64,000 nt of DNA, taken from contig NZ_BSCT01000016.1 in assembly GCF_030159255.1 (NCBI RefSeq), positions 1 through 64,000 on the forward strand, read 5' to 3'. Source of the stretch: Bradyrhizobium sp. SSBR45G (lineage in GTDB: Bacteria > Pseudomonadota > Alphaproteobacteria > Rhizobiales > Xanthobacteraceae). A model generated the notes under the pieces. It saw nothing but the letters and a program-made list of their open reading frames with translations, did no database searches and was not told the origin of the DNA. Numbering within the stretch: position 1 is the first letter of the stretch; each line of letters starts with the position of its first letter. Positions 49,337 to 61,265 of the stretch are shown piece after piece. The position numbers were made by a program, and so were the translations under genes.

Positions 49337-50105
49337 CTAGTTGTCGTCGGCGTCCCCCTTCGGCCGGCTGCCGGCAAAGATCGCCTGACCTTCCGGCGAG
49401 AGATACGGCTTCAGTGTCTCCCACGGCACGAACGCGACGTACTGGCCCTCGGCATAGGAGCCGACGGCGTAGGGCGGATAGTGGAAGGTGAGGCCGGAGC
49501 TCTTGCCGGTTTCCGTGGAGGGAGTGAGCGTGACGGCGCCGATGCCGAGCAGTTTCGGCTCAAGCCTCTCGAACAAGTCGGCGGTGATGGTTTCCCCGGC
49601 ATCGCGCCTCTTCTTCTCGGCCTTGAGCGAGGTGATGATCGCCGCGAGCATTGTCTTCATCGCGGGACCGTTGTCGGCGGTCTCAGTGAAGAACGGGCGG
49701 ATGCTGATCGGCTTGGCTGCAGTCCTGTCCCACAGGATGGTGTTGACGTCGCTGTAGGGATGCGCGCCGCCTGTGTAGATGTAGTCGTCCCTGAGGACGC
49801 TGACATAGCGGCCGGCGACGACAGAGCGGACGGCGAAATTGCGCTCGAACGCCCATTTCCGGTCACGGAACAGTTGCGGGTCGGCCTGGCGCTGCGTGGC
49901 GGCGTCAGCGGCGTTCTTGTCGATCCACTTCTTGCCGTCGGCGAGGCAATAGGCCGACAGCGGCGCATCAGCCTTGATCTTCGCGTCGAGCGTGACGCTG
50001 GCCTCGACTGCCTTGTTGATGATGCTAGCGTCGGGCTTGGGCTCGGCGGCGAGGGCGGGCGCAACAGCGAGCAGGCCCAGCAGGGCGGAGTGTGGAAAAG
50101 CTCAT
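49337..50105 (-). pseudogene. DUF4163/DUF3298 exported protein, frameshifted in the signal peptide
   Basis: Reading from ATG 50105, MSFSTL is followed by one extra base (a CTCC run near 50087); thereafter the frame ALLGLLAVAPALAAEPKPD completes a signal peptide and continues unbroken to the stop at 49337. The mature part has RDDYIYTGGAHPYSDVNT and FHYPPYAVGSYAEGQYV, typical of DUF4163 and DUF3298, periplasmic domains of unknown role seen also in anti-sigma RsiV. The first in-frame ATG after the shift would leave only 107 residues. Either a recent pseudogene or a sequencing error. Confidence 0.75.
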
Positions 50106-50228
50106 GGCAATCGAAATCCCGTGTGTGGAAATGCGTATCACTTGGGGGCGCGCAGGTTCATGACCGCAAACGCATCGGCGCGCGATCCATGACCGCGCGC
50201 CGGCAGCGGCTGTTCGATGATTGACTGG

Positions 50229-52381
<2,153 letters not shown>

Positions 52382-52385
<4 letters not shown>

Positions 52386-52534
52386 TCCCTGGCGTCCTCA
52401 AACCTGCGGTTTCGTTCGATCAGTTCTCGAACATTGTTCTTGTAGACCGGATCATCGCGTCGATCCGTCGCGACGCTCCAGCTCCAAAACGAGCGGAACG
52501 CCTCTTCGAAGAGTGCGGCCAACCAGCTGAACAT
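52382..52534 (-). CDS. Unannotated 50-residue protein upstream of methylmalonyl-CoA mutase
   Basis: MFSWLAALFEEAFRSFWSWS starts it; an amphipathic charged stretch (DDPVYKNNVRELIERNRRFE) ends it. A ribosome site GGATGAA precedes ATG 52534 by two to three bases past a good core, and the stop overlaps the mutase start as ATGA. Tight coupling and the regular amphipathic pattern support a real gene. I do not recognise a family; a partner or regulator of the mutase is conceivable. Confidence 0.55.
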
Positions 52535-52566
52535 GGTTCATCCTAACACTTTCAGAGGTTCGGCAC

Positions 52567-53031
52567 TCAATCATGGTCCGGATGCTGATGGCTGACGATG
52601 GTCGCCATCTTGTCCGGACCGTAGTTCTGCTGCGTCGTCTGGCTCGGCAAATTGGCGATCGCGACCACCCAGCCGAGCCGGGATTCCGAGCCGAACTGGC
52701 GTGTCGGCACGATGCGGTCGGGCCGGTCGAAGGTGCCGGTCGTGATCTCGATCCGCGGGCCGTCCACGCGGCCGAAGCCGAGCGGCGTGCCGCAGGCGGC
52801 GCAGAAGTAGCGGTCGGCGATCGAGGAGGAGCGGAACGTCGCCGGCTGGCCGCGTGTCCAGGTCAGATTCTCGCGATCGACGTCAGCAAAGGAAGCGAAC
52901 GGCGCGCCCGAGGCCTTCTGGCACATCCGGCAATGGCAGATGCTGACGCGGGTCGGCGCCGCCATCAGCGCGTAGCGGATGGCGCCGCATTGGCAGCCGC
53001 CGGTCAGGATGGGCTTGCTCGCCTCGGTCAT
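52567..53031 (-). CDS. GFA-domain protein (glutathione-dependent formaldehyde-activating type)
   Basis: About 154 residues. The zinc ligands of the GFA/CENP-V fold are visible: GGCQCGAIRY near residue 12, CHCRMCQKASGAPF near 33, and FCAACGTPLGF near 77. The family includes glutathione-formaldehyde ligases and many uncharacterised zinc proteins. It lies two bases after the small mutase subunit gene, inside the mutase cluster; a link with propionate metabolism is not established. The C-terminal IVSHQHPDHD is His/Asp-rich. Confidence 0.88.
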   Translation of the reverse strand: MTEASKPILTGGCQCGAIRYALMAAPTRVSICHCRMCQKASGAPFASFADVDRENLTWTRGQPATFRSSSIADRYFCAACGTPLGFGRVDGPRIEITTGTFDRPDRIVPTRQFGSESRLGWVVAIANLPSQTTQQNYGPDKMATIVSHQHPDHD

Positions 53032-53033
53032 GC

Positions 53034-54899
53034 TCACTCCAGATGCGTATAGGCGTCTTCGAGCGTCTTCAGCGCGTCGCCGCCGGCGAACACGAAGCTG
53101 CCGATCCCGGCCTCGCGCAGCGCAGCCTCCTGCTCGCCGCCGCGGCCTGCCAGATAGATATGCCGCGCGCCGGCCGCCTGAAGGGCCTTGGCGGCGGGAA
53201 CCGCTGTTTCGGCATAGACCTTGTCCGACGAGCACAGACAGACGATCGCGGCGCCGGACGCGCGGTAGGCCGCCGCGAGCGCGGCGGGATCGGACGCGCC
53301 CTGGCTCTCGATCGCCGCGATGCCGCCGGCCTCGAAGAAGCTGCGGGCGAAGGTGGCGCGTGCGGTGAAATCGGCGGCGCTGCCGAGATTGGCCAGGAAG
53401 ATCGAGGGACGCTTGCCCTTGCTCTTCAGCCGCGCGTCGGAGCGATCGCGCAGCTGCTCGAAGCCTTCCGCAAGGCGGATCGGCGCGAGCGCAGCGAAGG
53501 TGAGGACGGCTTTCGCAGCTGGCGGCGGCGCCACCGGCGCAACGGTCTCCACCGCGACCTCGGCCTCGCTCAGATTTGGAAACTCGCTGGCGCCGGTCAG
53601 CACGTCGCGGCGCTTGGCGATGTTGGCCGCCCGCGCCGTGCGCACGCCGGCGACTTTGCTCTGGATCAGTCCGGCCTGCAGCGCGGCCACCACGCCTCCC
53701 GCCTTTTCGATCTCCTGGAACAGCGCCCAGGCAGTGCTGCACAACTCGCTCGTCAGTGCCTCGATGCCGCCGGCGCCCGCGGCAGGATCGGCGACGCGGG
53801 CGAGATTGCTCTCCTCCAGCAGCACCAGCTGGGTGTTGCGCGCGACGCGGCGGGCGAACGCATCGGGCAGGCCGAGTGCCGCCGTGTGCGGCAGCACCGT
53901 CACCGCATTGGCGCCGCCGAGCCCGGCGGCGAAGGCCGCGATGGTCGCGCGCAGCATGTTCACATAGGGATCGCGCCGGGTGAGCATGCGCCACGCGGTC
54001 TCTCCGGAGATGAAGAGCGGCTTCGGCGCCAGGCCGCAGGCCTGCTCGATCCGCGCCCAGAGACGGCGCAGGCTGCGGAACTTCGCCAAATTGAGGAACT
54101 GATCGGTATCGGCGGCGAGCCGCGCATAGATCATCTCGCGGGCGGTTTCGAGCGCAATGCCATCGGCTTCGAGCGCGCGCAGATAGGCGAGGGCGGACGC
54201 CAGCACGAAAGCGAGCTCCTGCGCCTCCGATCCGCCGGCGTCGTGCACGACGCGACCGTCGGCGGCGAAGAAGGGGCCCTTGAAGCCCGCGCCGTGCAAC
54301 TGCTTCACCAGATCGACGGCGCTGCCTGCCAGCGTGGCCGCGTCAAATGCGTTCGCGCCGCGGCTGGCCGCATCGCCGATCGGATCGAGGCCGAACCGGA
54401 TGTCGCAGGCGCCGGGCTTGACGCCGCGCTGCTTGACGTCGTCGGCCAGCAGCGCGGCGGCCGAGACCGAGGCTTCGCCGAGCTGCAACTCGATGGCAAT
54501 CGCAGCATCGAGATGCACGCCGTCGAGTGCGCGCCCCAGCGCGTCGGCCGTGGCGGCAAGGCCGAAGCCACGCGCGGCATTCGATCCGGCAAAGACCAGC
54601 GTCAGTCCGGTCGCGCCGTTCTCCAGATCGAGCAGCGCCTGCGCATTGGCCTTGGCCGGATCGGGATGATCGACGCGCTGCATGATCTGCCAGGCTGCCG
54701 CCGGCGCGCGGCCGGCGACCGGCGCGGCCTCCTTGGCGCGCGGATAGATCGGCTGGATCTTGAGCCCGTCATAGGTCTTGCCGACCAGCTTCTCGAACGC
54801 CGCGCCCTTCAGCACGCCATCGACCAGCTTGCGCCAGTCCGCCTCGCTGGCGGGCGCGAAGTCTGCGGCCAATCGCAGCTGTTCGGTGTCGGTGGTCAT
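53034..54899 (-). CDS. Methylmalonyl-CoA mutase, small (non-catalytic) subunit
   Basis: About 621 residues with the same fold as the large subunit but without the cobalamin ligand: the C-terminal segment reads LANLGSAADFTARATFARSF where the large subunit has its histidine motif. The N terminus DFAPASEADWRKLVDGVLKG and the GLKIQPIYPR block are typical. It pairs with the large subunit in a heterodimer. It is the first gene of the minus-strand run GFA, small gene, mutase large subunit. Confidence 0.93.
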   Translation of the reverse strand: MTTDTEQLRLAADFAPASEADWRKLVDGVLKGAAFEKLVGKTYDGLKIQPIYPRAKEAAPVAGRAPAAAWQIMQRVDHPDPAKANAQALLDLENGATGLTLVFAGSNAARGFGLAATADALGRALDGVHLDAAIAIELQLGEASVSAAALLADDVKQRGVKPGACDIRFGLDPIGDAASRGANAFDAATLAGSAVDLVKQLHGAGFKGPFFAADGRVVHDAGGSEAQELAFVLASALAYLRALEADGIALETAREMIYARLAADTDQFLNLAKFRSLRRLWARIEQACGLAPKPLFISGETAWRMLTRRDPYVNMLRATIAAFAAGLGGANAVTVLPHTAALGLPDAFARRVARNTQLVLLEESNLARVADPAAGAGGIEALTSELCSTAWALFQEIEKAGGVVAALQAGLIQSKVAGVRTARAANIAKRRDVLTGASEFPNLSEAEVAVETVAPVAPPPAAKAVLTFAALAPIRLAEGFEQLRDRSDARLKSKGKRPSIFLANLGSAADFTARATFARSFFEAGGIAAIESQGASDPAALAAAYRASGAAIVCLCSSDKVYAETAVPAAKALQAAGARHIYLAGRGGEQEAALREAGIGSFVFAGGDALKTLEDAYTHLE

Positions 54900-55001
54900 G
54901 CGGCTGGGTTCTCCCGGAAGCGTCTGTTATCGCGATTATTGTGGCGCAAAATGCCACGTCGCGACCGCCAAGCCAAACGGTTGTTTGGCCGGAGATGTCA
55001 G

Positions 55002-55502
55002 CTATTCGGCTGAGGGCAGGGGGCGGATTCCGTCGCATGAAACGTGCGTCACGGCCTCGCCGACGCGACGGCCGGCAATCCGGCGATCCGGCACGATCTC
55101 CGCCAGCGGCACCAGCACGAAGCCGCGCTCGAACAGCCGGGGATGCGGCAGCGTGAGGTCGGGCGTGTCCAGCGTCAGATCATCATAGGCGATCAGGTCG
55201 AGATCGAGCGTGCGCGGGCCCCAGCGGGTCTCTCGCGCGCGGTCGCGGCCGAACATGCGCTCGACCTCGTGCAGGATCGCGAGCAAGGCCTGCGGCGCGG
55301 TGTCCGTTTCGATGGCGATGCAGGCGTTGACGAAGGGCGGCTGCTGCTCCTCGCCCCAGGGCGGAGTGACATAGTCGGCTGAGCGCGCCACCAGCATGGC
55401 GTCGGCTCGACGGCAGATCTCGGCGGTGGCCTGCACGAACGTAGCCCTGACGTTGCCGACATTGCCGCCGAGGGCGATCAGCGCGCTGGCCATCGCGGTC
55501 AC
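55002..55502 (-). CDS. folK: FolK, 6-hydroxymethyl-7,8-dihydropterin pyrophosphokinase
   Basis: About 166 residues. It transfers pyrophosphate from ATP to hydroxymethyl-dihydropterin in folate synthesis. ALIALGGNVGN opens it; FVNACIAIETD and RWGPRTLDLDLIAYDDL, then LPHPRLFERGFVLVPL, are the HPPK signatures with the magnesium-binding DLDLI. It is last of folP-folB-folK, overlapping folB by four bases. Confidence 0.95.
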   Translation of the reverse strand: MTAMASALIALGGNVGNVRATFVQATAEICRRADAMLVARSADYVTPPWGEEQQPPFVNACIAIETDTAPQALLAILHEVERMFGRDRARETRWGPRTLDLDLIAYDDLTLDTPDLTLPHPRLFERGFVLVPLAEIVPDRRIAGRRVGEAVTHVSCDGIRPLPSAE

Positions 55503-55863
55503 GGATGCCGCGAGCGCGTCAGCACGACGCCGACATCCTCGAAGATCGCGGCGATCGGCGCATGCGGCTTGTGCACCGTGACCTTCACCGCGCGGATGCG
55601 GGCGTAGGTCGACAGGATCGCATCGGCCACCGCGCCGGCCGCGCGTTCGAGCAGGCGGTAGTTGACGTCCTTGAACGCGGCGGTCGCGGTTTCCACCACG
55701 TCGGAATAGGACACGGTGTCGGCGAGGCGGTCGCTGCGCGAGGAGTCCGACAGATCCGTGTCGAGCTCGAGATCGATGACGAAGCGCTGGCCGACCTCGC
55801 TCTCATGCTCCATCACGCCGTGACGCGCGTGAATGAGAACGCCCTTGATGAAGATCCGATCGG

Positions 55864-55867
<4 letters not shown>
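55499..55867 (-). CDS. folB: FolB, dihydroneopterin aldolase
   Basis: About 122 residues of the tunnel-fold aldolase that converts dihydroneopterin to hydroxymethyl-dihydropterin and glycolaldehyde. FIKGVLIHARHGVMEHESEVGQ gives the substrate-binding N terminus, YSDVVETATAAF and LLERAAGAVADAIL follow, and KPHAPIAAIFEDVGV carries the catalytic lysine. It overlaps both folP and folK by four bases. Confidence 0.95.
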
Positions 55868-56721
<854 letters not shown>

Positions 56722-56800
56722 GCGCGCCGCTTTGCGCGGTTGCCATCCCCAAGTCAAGGTGTCGCGCTGCACAAGCGGCGCGCAGCCGATCAGGGCCTGA

Positions 56801-57208
56801 TCAATAGCTGATCTTCGGCTCCAGCCGGCGCGCCTTTTCAATGAGCTGGCCGACCGACTTCTCCGACGGCAGGATGCGAACCAGCTTTCGCCGCGTGTTC
56901 ACTTCCTTGATGTTCTGCGCCAGCCGCGCCGGATTACGATGCGCCAGCTCGCGCACCGTGGTGACGCCGGCGGCGCGGACCAGGCCAACCTTGGCCTTGC
57001 CCATGCCGGGAATGCGCATGTAATCGGCGACATTGGCCCAATCGAGCAGCTGCTGCTCGCTGATGCCGGTCTTGGCGGCGAGCGCCTTGCGCCCCTTCAC
57101 GGTACGGGCGGCTTCGAGGAACCCATCGGTGGTCCGGATGCCCAAGGCTTTCAGTTTGGCGGCATAGAAGGCCGTCATGCCTTCGAGTTCGGTGATCGGA
57201 TATGTCAT
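56801..57208 (-). CDS. DUF4332-family helix-hairpin-helix protein
   Basis: About 135 residues. Two helix-hairpin-helix-like segments are visible: LEGMTAFYAAKLKALGIRTTDG and YMRIPGMGKAKVGLVRAAGV, in the pattern of DUF4332. It probably binds nucleic acid without sequence preference or acts as a protein adaptor; the function is unknown. It lies 79 bases upstream of folP on the same strand, but no link to folate synthesis is expected. Confidence 0.82.
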   Translation of the reverse strand: MTYPITELEGMTAFYAAKLKALGIRTTDGFLEAARTVKGRKALAAKTGISEQQLLDWANVADYMRIPGMGKAKVGLVRAAGVTTVRELAHRNPARLAQNIKEVNTRRKLVRILPSEKSVGQLIEKARRLEPKISY

Positions 57209-57825
57209 GATACTCGGCGCGCGAAGGTGCTTCAGTCGAACTGGTTCAGGCCCCGCGTGCCTAACCGCATCGTGCCCAGCTGGTCCGTTGCGAGTTGGTC
57301 GTGGCCGGACCTGGAAAGTTCAAGGCCGACCGATCGTTGGCTGTGCTGGACAGGTCGGCAAACCGACGTCGAGGCTTAGGGTTGCAGAGGACCTTGAGAA
57401 GGACACGTCTGGGCTTTTCAGCCACGGCGCTATCGATGCCGGCCATTCTGGCCAGCGGCTCAATCAGCTCGCTCATGTGAACCCCGTCGTCATCCGGTCC
57501 CCCACGACCGGACGTCCTCGCTGAATTCATCTTGATCGGACGATCCGTGAATTACAAGCGACGAGCACGACAGTCGCGCGAATCGATTCGCGATCCACGA
57601 TGAACTGTTGCAACGATGCAAGACCAGATGCTGAATTCAAGGATGAAACCTGCGTGCCGCGCGGCACCAATGGTATGAAGTGGTGCTCGCGTTCGCGAAC
57701 GGGGTGAGACTTCCTGACGCTGGTTCCAAACTGCGAGACTAAAGTATGTTACCGCTGGCAATCTCCCTTGGGCGATGTCTTGCGCCGCATGATGCAGAAC
57801 AATCATTCTCGAAAGACGGATCAAC
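57209..57825. other. Intergenic stretch with a possible gene remnant and palindromes
   Basis: About 617 bases. On the minus strand from ATG 57476, MSELIEPLARMAGIDSAVAEK resembles the N terminus of short alphaproteobacterial proteins, but the reading then turns into unrelated basic sequence, suggesting a broken gene. A 16-base perfect palindrome, CGCGAATCGATTCGCG, is at 57577-57592, and GTTCGCGAAC lies near 57690. No other gene is supported. Confidence 0.4.
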
Positions 57826-59436
57826 ATGGCACCATCCGGAAAATCACTGGCTGATACCGACGACAAGATTCTCGTAGGTGCCGGCGAGCAGCCGGCCTGG
57901 TTGACGCTTGCGCTTGCCAACCGCCACGGACTCGTGACCGGAGCGACCGGCACCGGCAAGACGGTGTCGTTGCAGGTGATGGCTGAGGGCTTCGCTCGCG
58001 CCGGTGTTCCGGTCTTCGCCTCCGACATCAAGGGCGATCTCTCCGGTATCTCGCAGACCGGCGAAGCGAAGGACTTCATCATCAAGCGTGCAAGCGAGCT
58101 CGGCCTCACCTATCAGCCCGATCAGTTCTCGACGGTATTTTGGGACGTGTTCGGCGAGCAGGGGCATCCGGTGCGCGCGACCGTCACCGAGATGGGACCA
58201 CTGCTACTGGCGCGGATGCTGGATCTGAACGATGTCCAGGAGGGCGTGCTCAACGTCGCGTTCCGCGTTGCCGACGAGAACGGCCTCGCGCTGATCGACA
58301 TGAAGGATCTGCGCGCGCTGCTCGACGCCATCATTCCGGAGGCGGGCAAGAAGGGGGCGGACGCAGACGCTGATCCGCTGGCGCCGATCCGCAAGGCGGC
58401 GCAGTCGTTCGGCAACGTCACGCGCGCCACCGTTGGAACGATCCAGCGCCAGCTGCTCGTGCTAGAGAACCAGGGCGGCGCGAAATTCTTCGGCGAGCCG
58501 GCGCTGACCTTGACGGACTTCATGAAGACCGACCGCGACGGCCGCGGCATGATCAACATTCTCGTCGCCGACAAGCTGCTGCAGAACCCGCGGCTCTACG
58601 CGACGTTCCTGCTATGGATGCTGTCGGAGCTGTTCGAGGAGCTGCCGGAGGTTGGCGATCTCGCCAAGCCCAAGCTCGTGTTCTTCTTCGACGAGGCACA
58701 TCTGTTGTTCAACGACGCGCCGAAGGCGCTGATGGACAAGATCGAGCAGGTGGTGCGCCTGATCCGCTCGAAAGGTGTCGGCGTCTATTTCGTCACACAG
58801 AATCCGCTCGATGTTCCCGACCGCGTGCTCGGGCAGCTGGGCAACCGGGTGCAGCATGCGCTGCGCGCGTTCACGCCGCGCGACCAGAAGGCGGTGGCTG
58901 CGGCCGCCGACACCTTCCGTCCCAATCCCAAGCTCGACACCGCCAAGGTGATCACGGAACTCGGCAAGGGCGAGGCGCTGGTGTCGTTCCTGGAAGGCAA
59001 CGGCACGCCGGCGATGGTGGAACGCGTGCTGATCCGGCCGCCATCGGCGCGGATCGGCCCGGTCACGCCGGAGGAGCGCAAGGCGATCATCGCTGCGAGC
59101 CCGGTCAAGGGCAAATACGACACCGAGATCGACGCTGAATCCGCCTATGAGCTGTTGCAGAAGCGGATTGCCGGAACCGCCGCGACGGCGGAAGCTTCGT
59201 CCGGCAGCGTGCTGGGCAAGATCGGCGACATCGCTGCGTCCATCTTCGGCACCAACGTCAAGCGCGGGCAGCTGTCGACGACGCAAGTGATCGCGCGCAA
59301 CGTTGCGCGCTCCGTCACCGACAAGGTCGTCGGCGGCATCGCGGCCGATCTCGGCAAGCAGGTCGGCGGCTCGCTGGGCAGCTCGATCGGCCGCACCTTG
59401 GTGCGCGGCGCGCTCGGCGGATTGTTGCGGCGCTGA
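57826..59436 (+). CDS. HerA-like ATPase (DUF853, YjgR type)
   Basis: About 536 residues. Walker A is GATGTGKTVSLQ near residue 45 and Walker B is LVFFFDEAHLLF near 286, followed by a YFVTQNPLDVPDRVLGQLGNRVQHALRAF sensor block, the hallmarks of the HerA/FtsK-fold DUF853 family. The role is not settled; a nucleoside-triphosphatase acting on DNA or at the membrane is inferred from the fold. Its C-terminal third is Ala/Gly/Thr rich with amphipathic helices. It appears to be monocistronic. Confidence 0.88.
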   Translation: MAPSGKSLADTDDKILVGAGEQPAWLTLALANRHGLVTGATGTGKTVSLQVMAEGFARAGVPVFASDIKGDLSGISQTGEAKDFIIKRASELGLTYQPDQFSTVFWDVFGEQGHPVRATVTEMGPLLLARMLDLNDVQEGVLNVAFRVADENGLALIDMKDLRALLDAIIPEAGKKGADADADPLAPIRKAAQSFGNVTRATVGTIQRQLLVLENQGGAKFFGEPALTLTDFMKTDRDGRGMINILVADKLLQNPRLYATFLLWMLSELFEELPEVGDLAKPKLVFFFDEAHLLFNDAPKALMDKIEQVVRLIRSKGVGVYFVTQNPLDVPDRVLGQLGNRVQHALRAFTPRDQKAVAAAADTFRPNPKLDTAKVITELGKGEALVSFLEGNGTPAMVERVLIRPPSARIGPVTPEERKAIIAASPVKGKYDTEIDAESAYELLQKRIAGTAATAEASSGSVLGKIGDIAASIFGTNVKRGQLSTTQVIARNVARSVTDKVVGGIAADLGKQVGGSLGSSIGRTLVRGALGGLLRR

Positions 59437-59593
59437 TCCCGATCCCGTTCGCGGTCGGCACGACATCCTCGGTGATGTCATGCGCCGGCCGCGGACATGC
59501 GGCATCGGCTCCCATCGCATCAGGCTGGCCCGCACCGCGCAACGGCGCTACAAGCGGGCCAATAGACGCCAGATTGCGAAGGATCCGTTGGAC

Positions 59594-60997
59594 ATGGCCA
59601 ATGCGCAGCTTCAATCCGTTCTCGACCATATCGATGCCGATTTCGACAACAGCCTCGACCGGCTGTTCCAGCTAATCCGCATCAAGTCGATCTCGGCCGA
59701 TCCGGCCTTCACGGCCGACTGCAAGGCGGCGGCCGACCATCTCGCCAAGGATCTCGCGACGCTCGGCTTCGCCACCGAGGTGCGTCCGACCGCCGGCCAT
59801 CCGGCGGTGGTCGGCAAGAGCAACGGTCATGGTGCGGCCAAGCCGCATGTCCTGTTCTATGGCCATTACGACGTGCAGCCGGTCGATCCGCTCGATCTCT
59901 GGCATCGTCCGCCGTTCGAGCCGGTCGTCACCGATCATGCCGATGGCCGCAAGATCATCGTCGCGCGCGGCGCCGAGGACGACAAGGGCCAGCTGATGAC
60001 CTTCGTCGAGGCCTGCCGCGCCTGGAAGAAGGTGGCGGGCGCGCTGCCGCTCGATGTTACCGTGCTGATCGAGGGCGAGGAGGAGGTCGGCTCCAAGAAC
60101 TTCGTGCCGTTCCTCGAGGAGAACAAAGACGAGTTCAAGGCCGACTTCGCGCTGGTCTGCGACACCGGCATGTGGGACCCGAACACGCCGGCGATCACGA
60201 CCTCGCTGCGTGGTCTGCTTTACGAAGAAGTGAAGATCAAGGCCGCCAACCGCGACCTGCATTCGGGCGTGTTCGGCGGCGGCGCGCGCAATCCGATTCG
60301 GGTGCTCACCGAGGTGCTCGGCGGCCTGTTCGATGCCGACGGCCGCATCACCGTTCCGGGCTTCTATGACGGCGTGAAGGATGTGCCTCCGCAAGTGCTG
60401 GAGCAGTGGAAGAAGCTGAACCTGACGCCTGAGAGCTTCCTCAAGCCGATCGGACTGTCGATCCCAGCCGGCGAGAAGGATCGCCTGCTGATCGAGCAGA
60501 TCTCGTCGCGGCCGACCTGCGACATCAACGGCATCTGGGGCGGCTACATCGGCGAGGGCTCGAAAACGGTGATCCCGTCGCTGGCCCACGCCAAGGTTTC
60601 GTTCCGCCTCGTCGAGGGCCAGGATCCGCTCAAGATCCGCAAGGCGTTCCGCGACTATGTGTCGGCGCGCATTCCCGGCGACTGCTCGGTGGAGTTCGGC
60701 GATCATTCGGCCGGCGCCGCGATCGCGCTCGACTGGACCATGAAGCCGCTCGCCGCCGCCAAGCAGGCGCTGACGGACGAGTGGGGCAAGGAGACGATTC
60801 TGATGGGCTCGGGCGCCTCGATCCCGATCGTCACCGACTTCAAGAAGACGCTCGGCCTCGACTCGCTGCTGGTCGGCTTCGGTCTCGACGACGACAACAT
60901 CCATTCGCCGAACGAGAAGTACGACCTCAAGAGCTACCACAAGGGCATCCGCTCCTGGGCCCGCATCCTCGCGGCGCTCGCGGAGATGCCGCGGTAG
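59594..60997 (+). CDS. M20-family dipeptidase/carboxypeptidase
   Basis: About 467 residues. Metal-ligand motifs appear in order: YGHYDVQPVDPLDLW (His/Asp) near residue 95, ARGAEDDKGQLM, EGEEEVGSKNF (catalytic and metal glutamates) near 160, and HSPNEKYDLKS (His) near the end. A lid domain lies between (LHSGVFGGGARNP). It hydrolyses small peptides or aminoacyl amides in the cytosol. The inner ATG 59594 matches the conserved N terminus; longer frames read into unrelated sequence. Confidence 0.92.
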   Translation: MANAQLQSVLDHIDADFDNSLDRLFQLIRIKSISADPAFTADCKAAADHLAKDLATLGFATEVRPTAGHPAVVGKSNGHGAAKPHVLFYGHYDVQPVDPLDLWHRPPFEPVVTDHADGRKIIVARGAEDDKGQLMTFVEACRAWKKVAGALPLDVTVLIEGEEEVGSKNFVPFLEENKDEFKADFALVCDTGMWDPNTPAITTSLRGLLYEEVKIKAANRDLHSGVFGGGARNPIRVLTEVLGGLFDADGRITVPGFYDGVKDVPPQVLEQWKKLNLTPESFLKPIGLSIPAGEKDRLLIEQISSRPTCDINGIWGGYIGEGSKTVIPSLAHAKVSFRLVEGQDPLKIRKAFRDYVSARIPGDCSVEFGDHSAGAAIALDWTMKPLAAAKQALTDEWGKETILMGSGASIPIVTDFKKTLGLDSLLVGFGLDDDNIHSPNEKYDLKSYHKGIRSWARILAALAEMPR

Positions 60998-61059
60998 GGC
61001 AAAGGACCTCTGTGACCCATGGTCGTGTGATGTGAGGGTGAACACCAACCACACTCTCC

Positions 61060-61234
61060 GTCATTCCGGGGCGCGCGGAGCGCGAGCCCGGAATCCATAC
61101 CCACAGGATGTCGTGTGAGGCACCTGGGCCGTGGACGTTCCTGCCTCACATCCGCCTGTGGCTATGGATTCCGGGCTCATTCGCGCTGCTTCAAAATGGC
61201 TTCGCCATTTTGCGCGCGAATGCCCCGGGATGAC
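61060..61234. repeat. Palindromic repeat, family A (copy A5)
   Basis: GTCATTCCGGGGC, core GCCCGGAATCCATACCCACAG, the answering CTGTGGCTATGGATTCCGGG, the nested AAAATGGC/GCCATTTT hairpin as in copy A1, then CCCCGGGATGAC. Between the dipeptidase and GGDEF genes. Confidence 0.9.
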
Positions 61235-61265
61235 CGCCGGGATGGAGGGCCGCTTGCGGCCGATG

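Noticed and set aside
52418..52455. Cluster of GTTC/GAAC words as a second SOS box
   Set aside because: Spacings are 3, 5 or 9 bases, never the required seven, and the site is inside the small coding frame.
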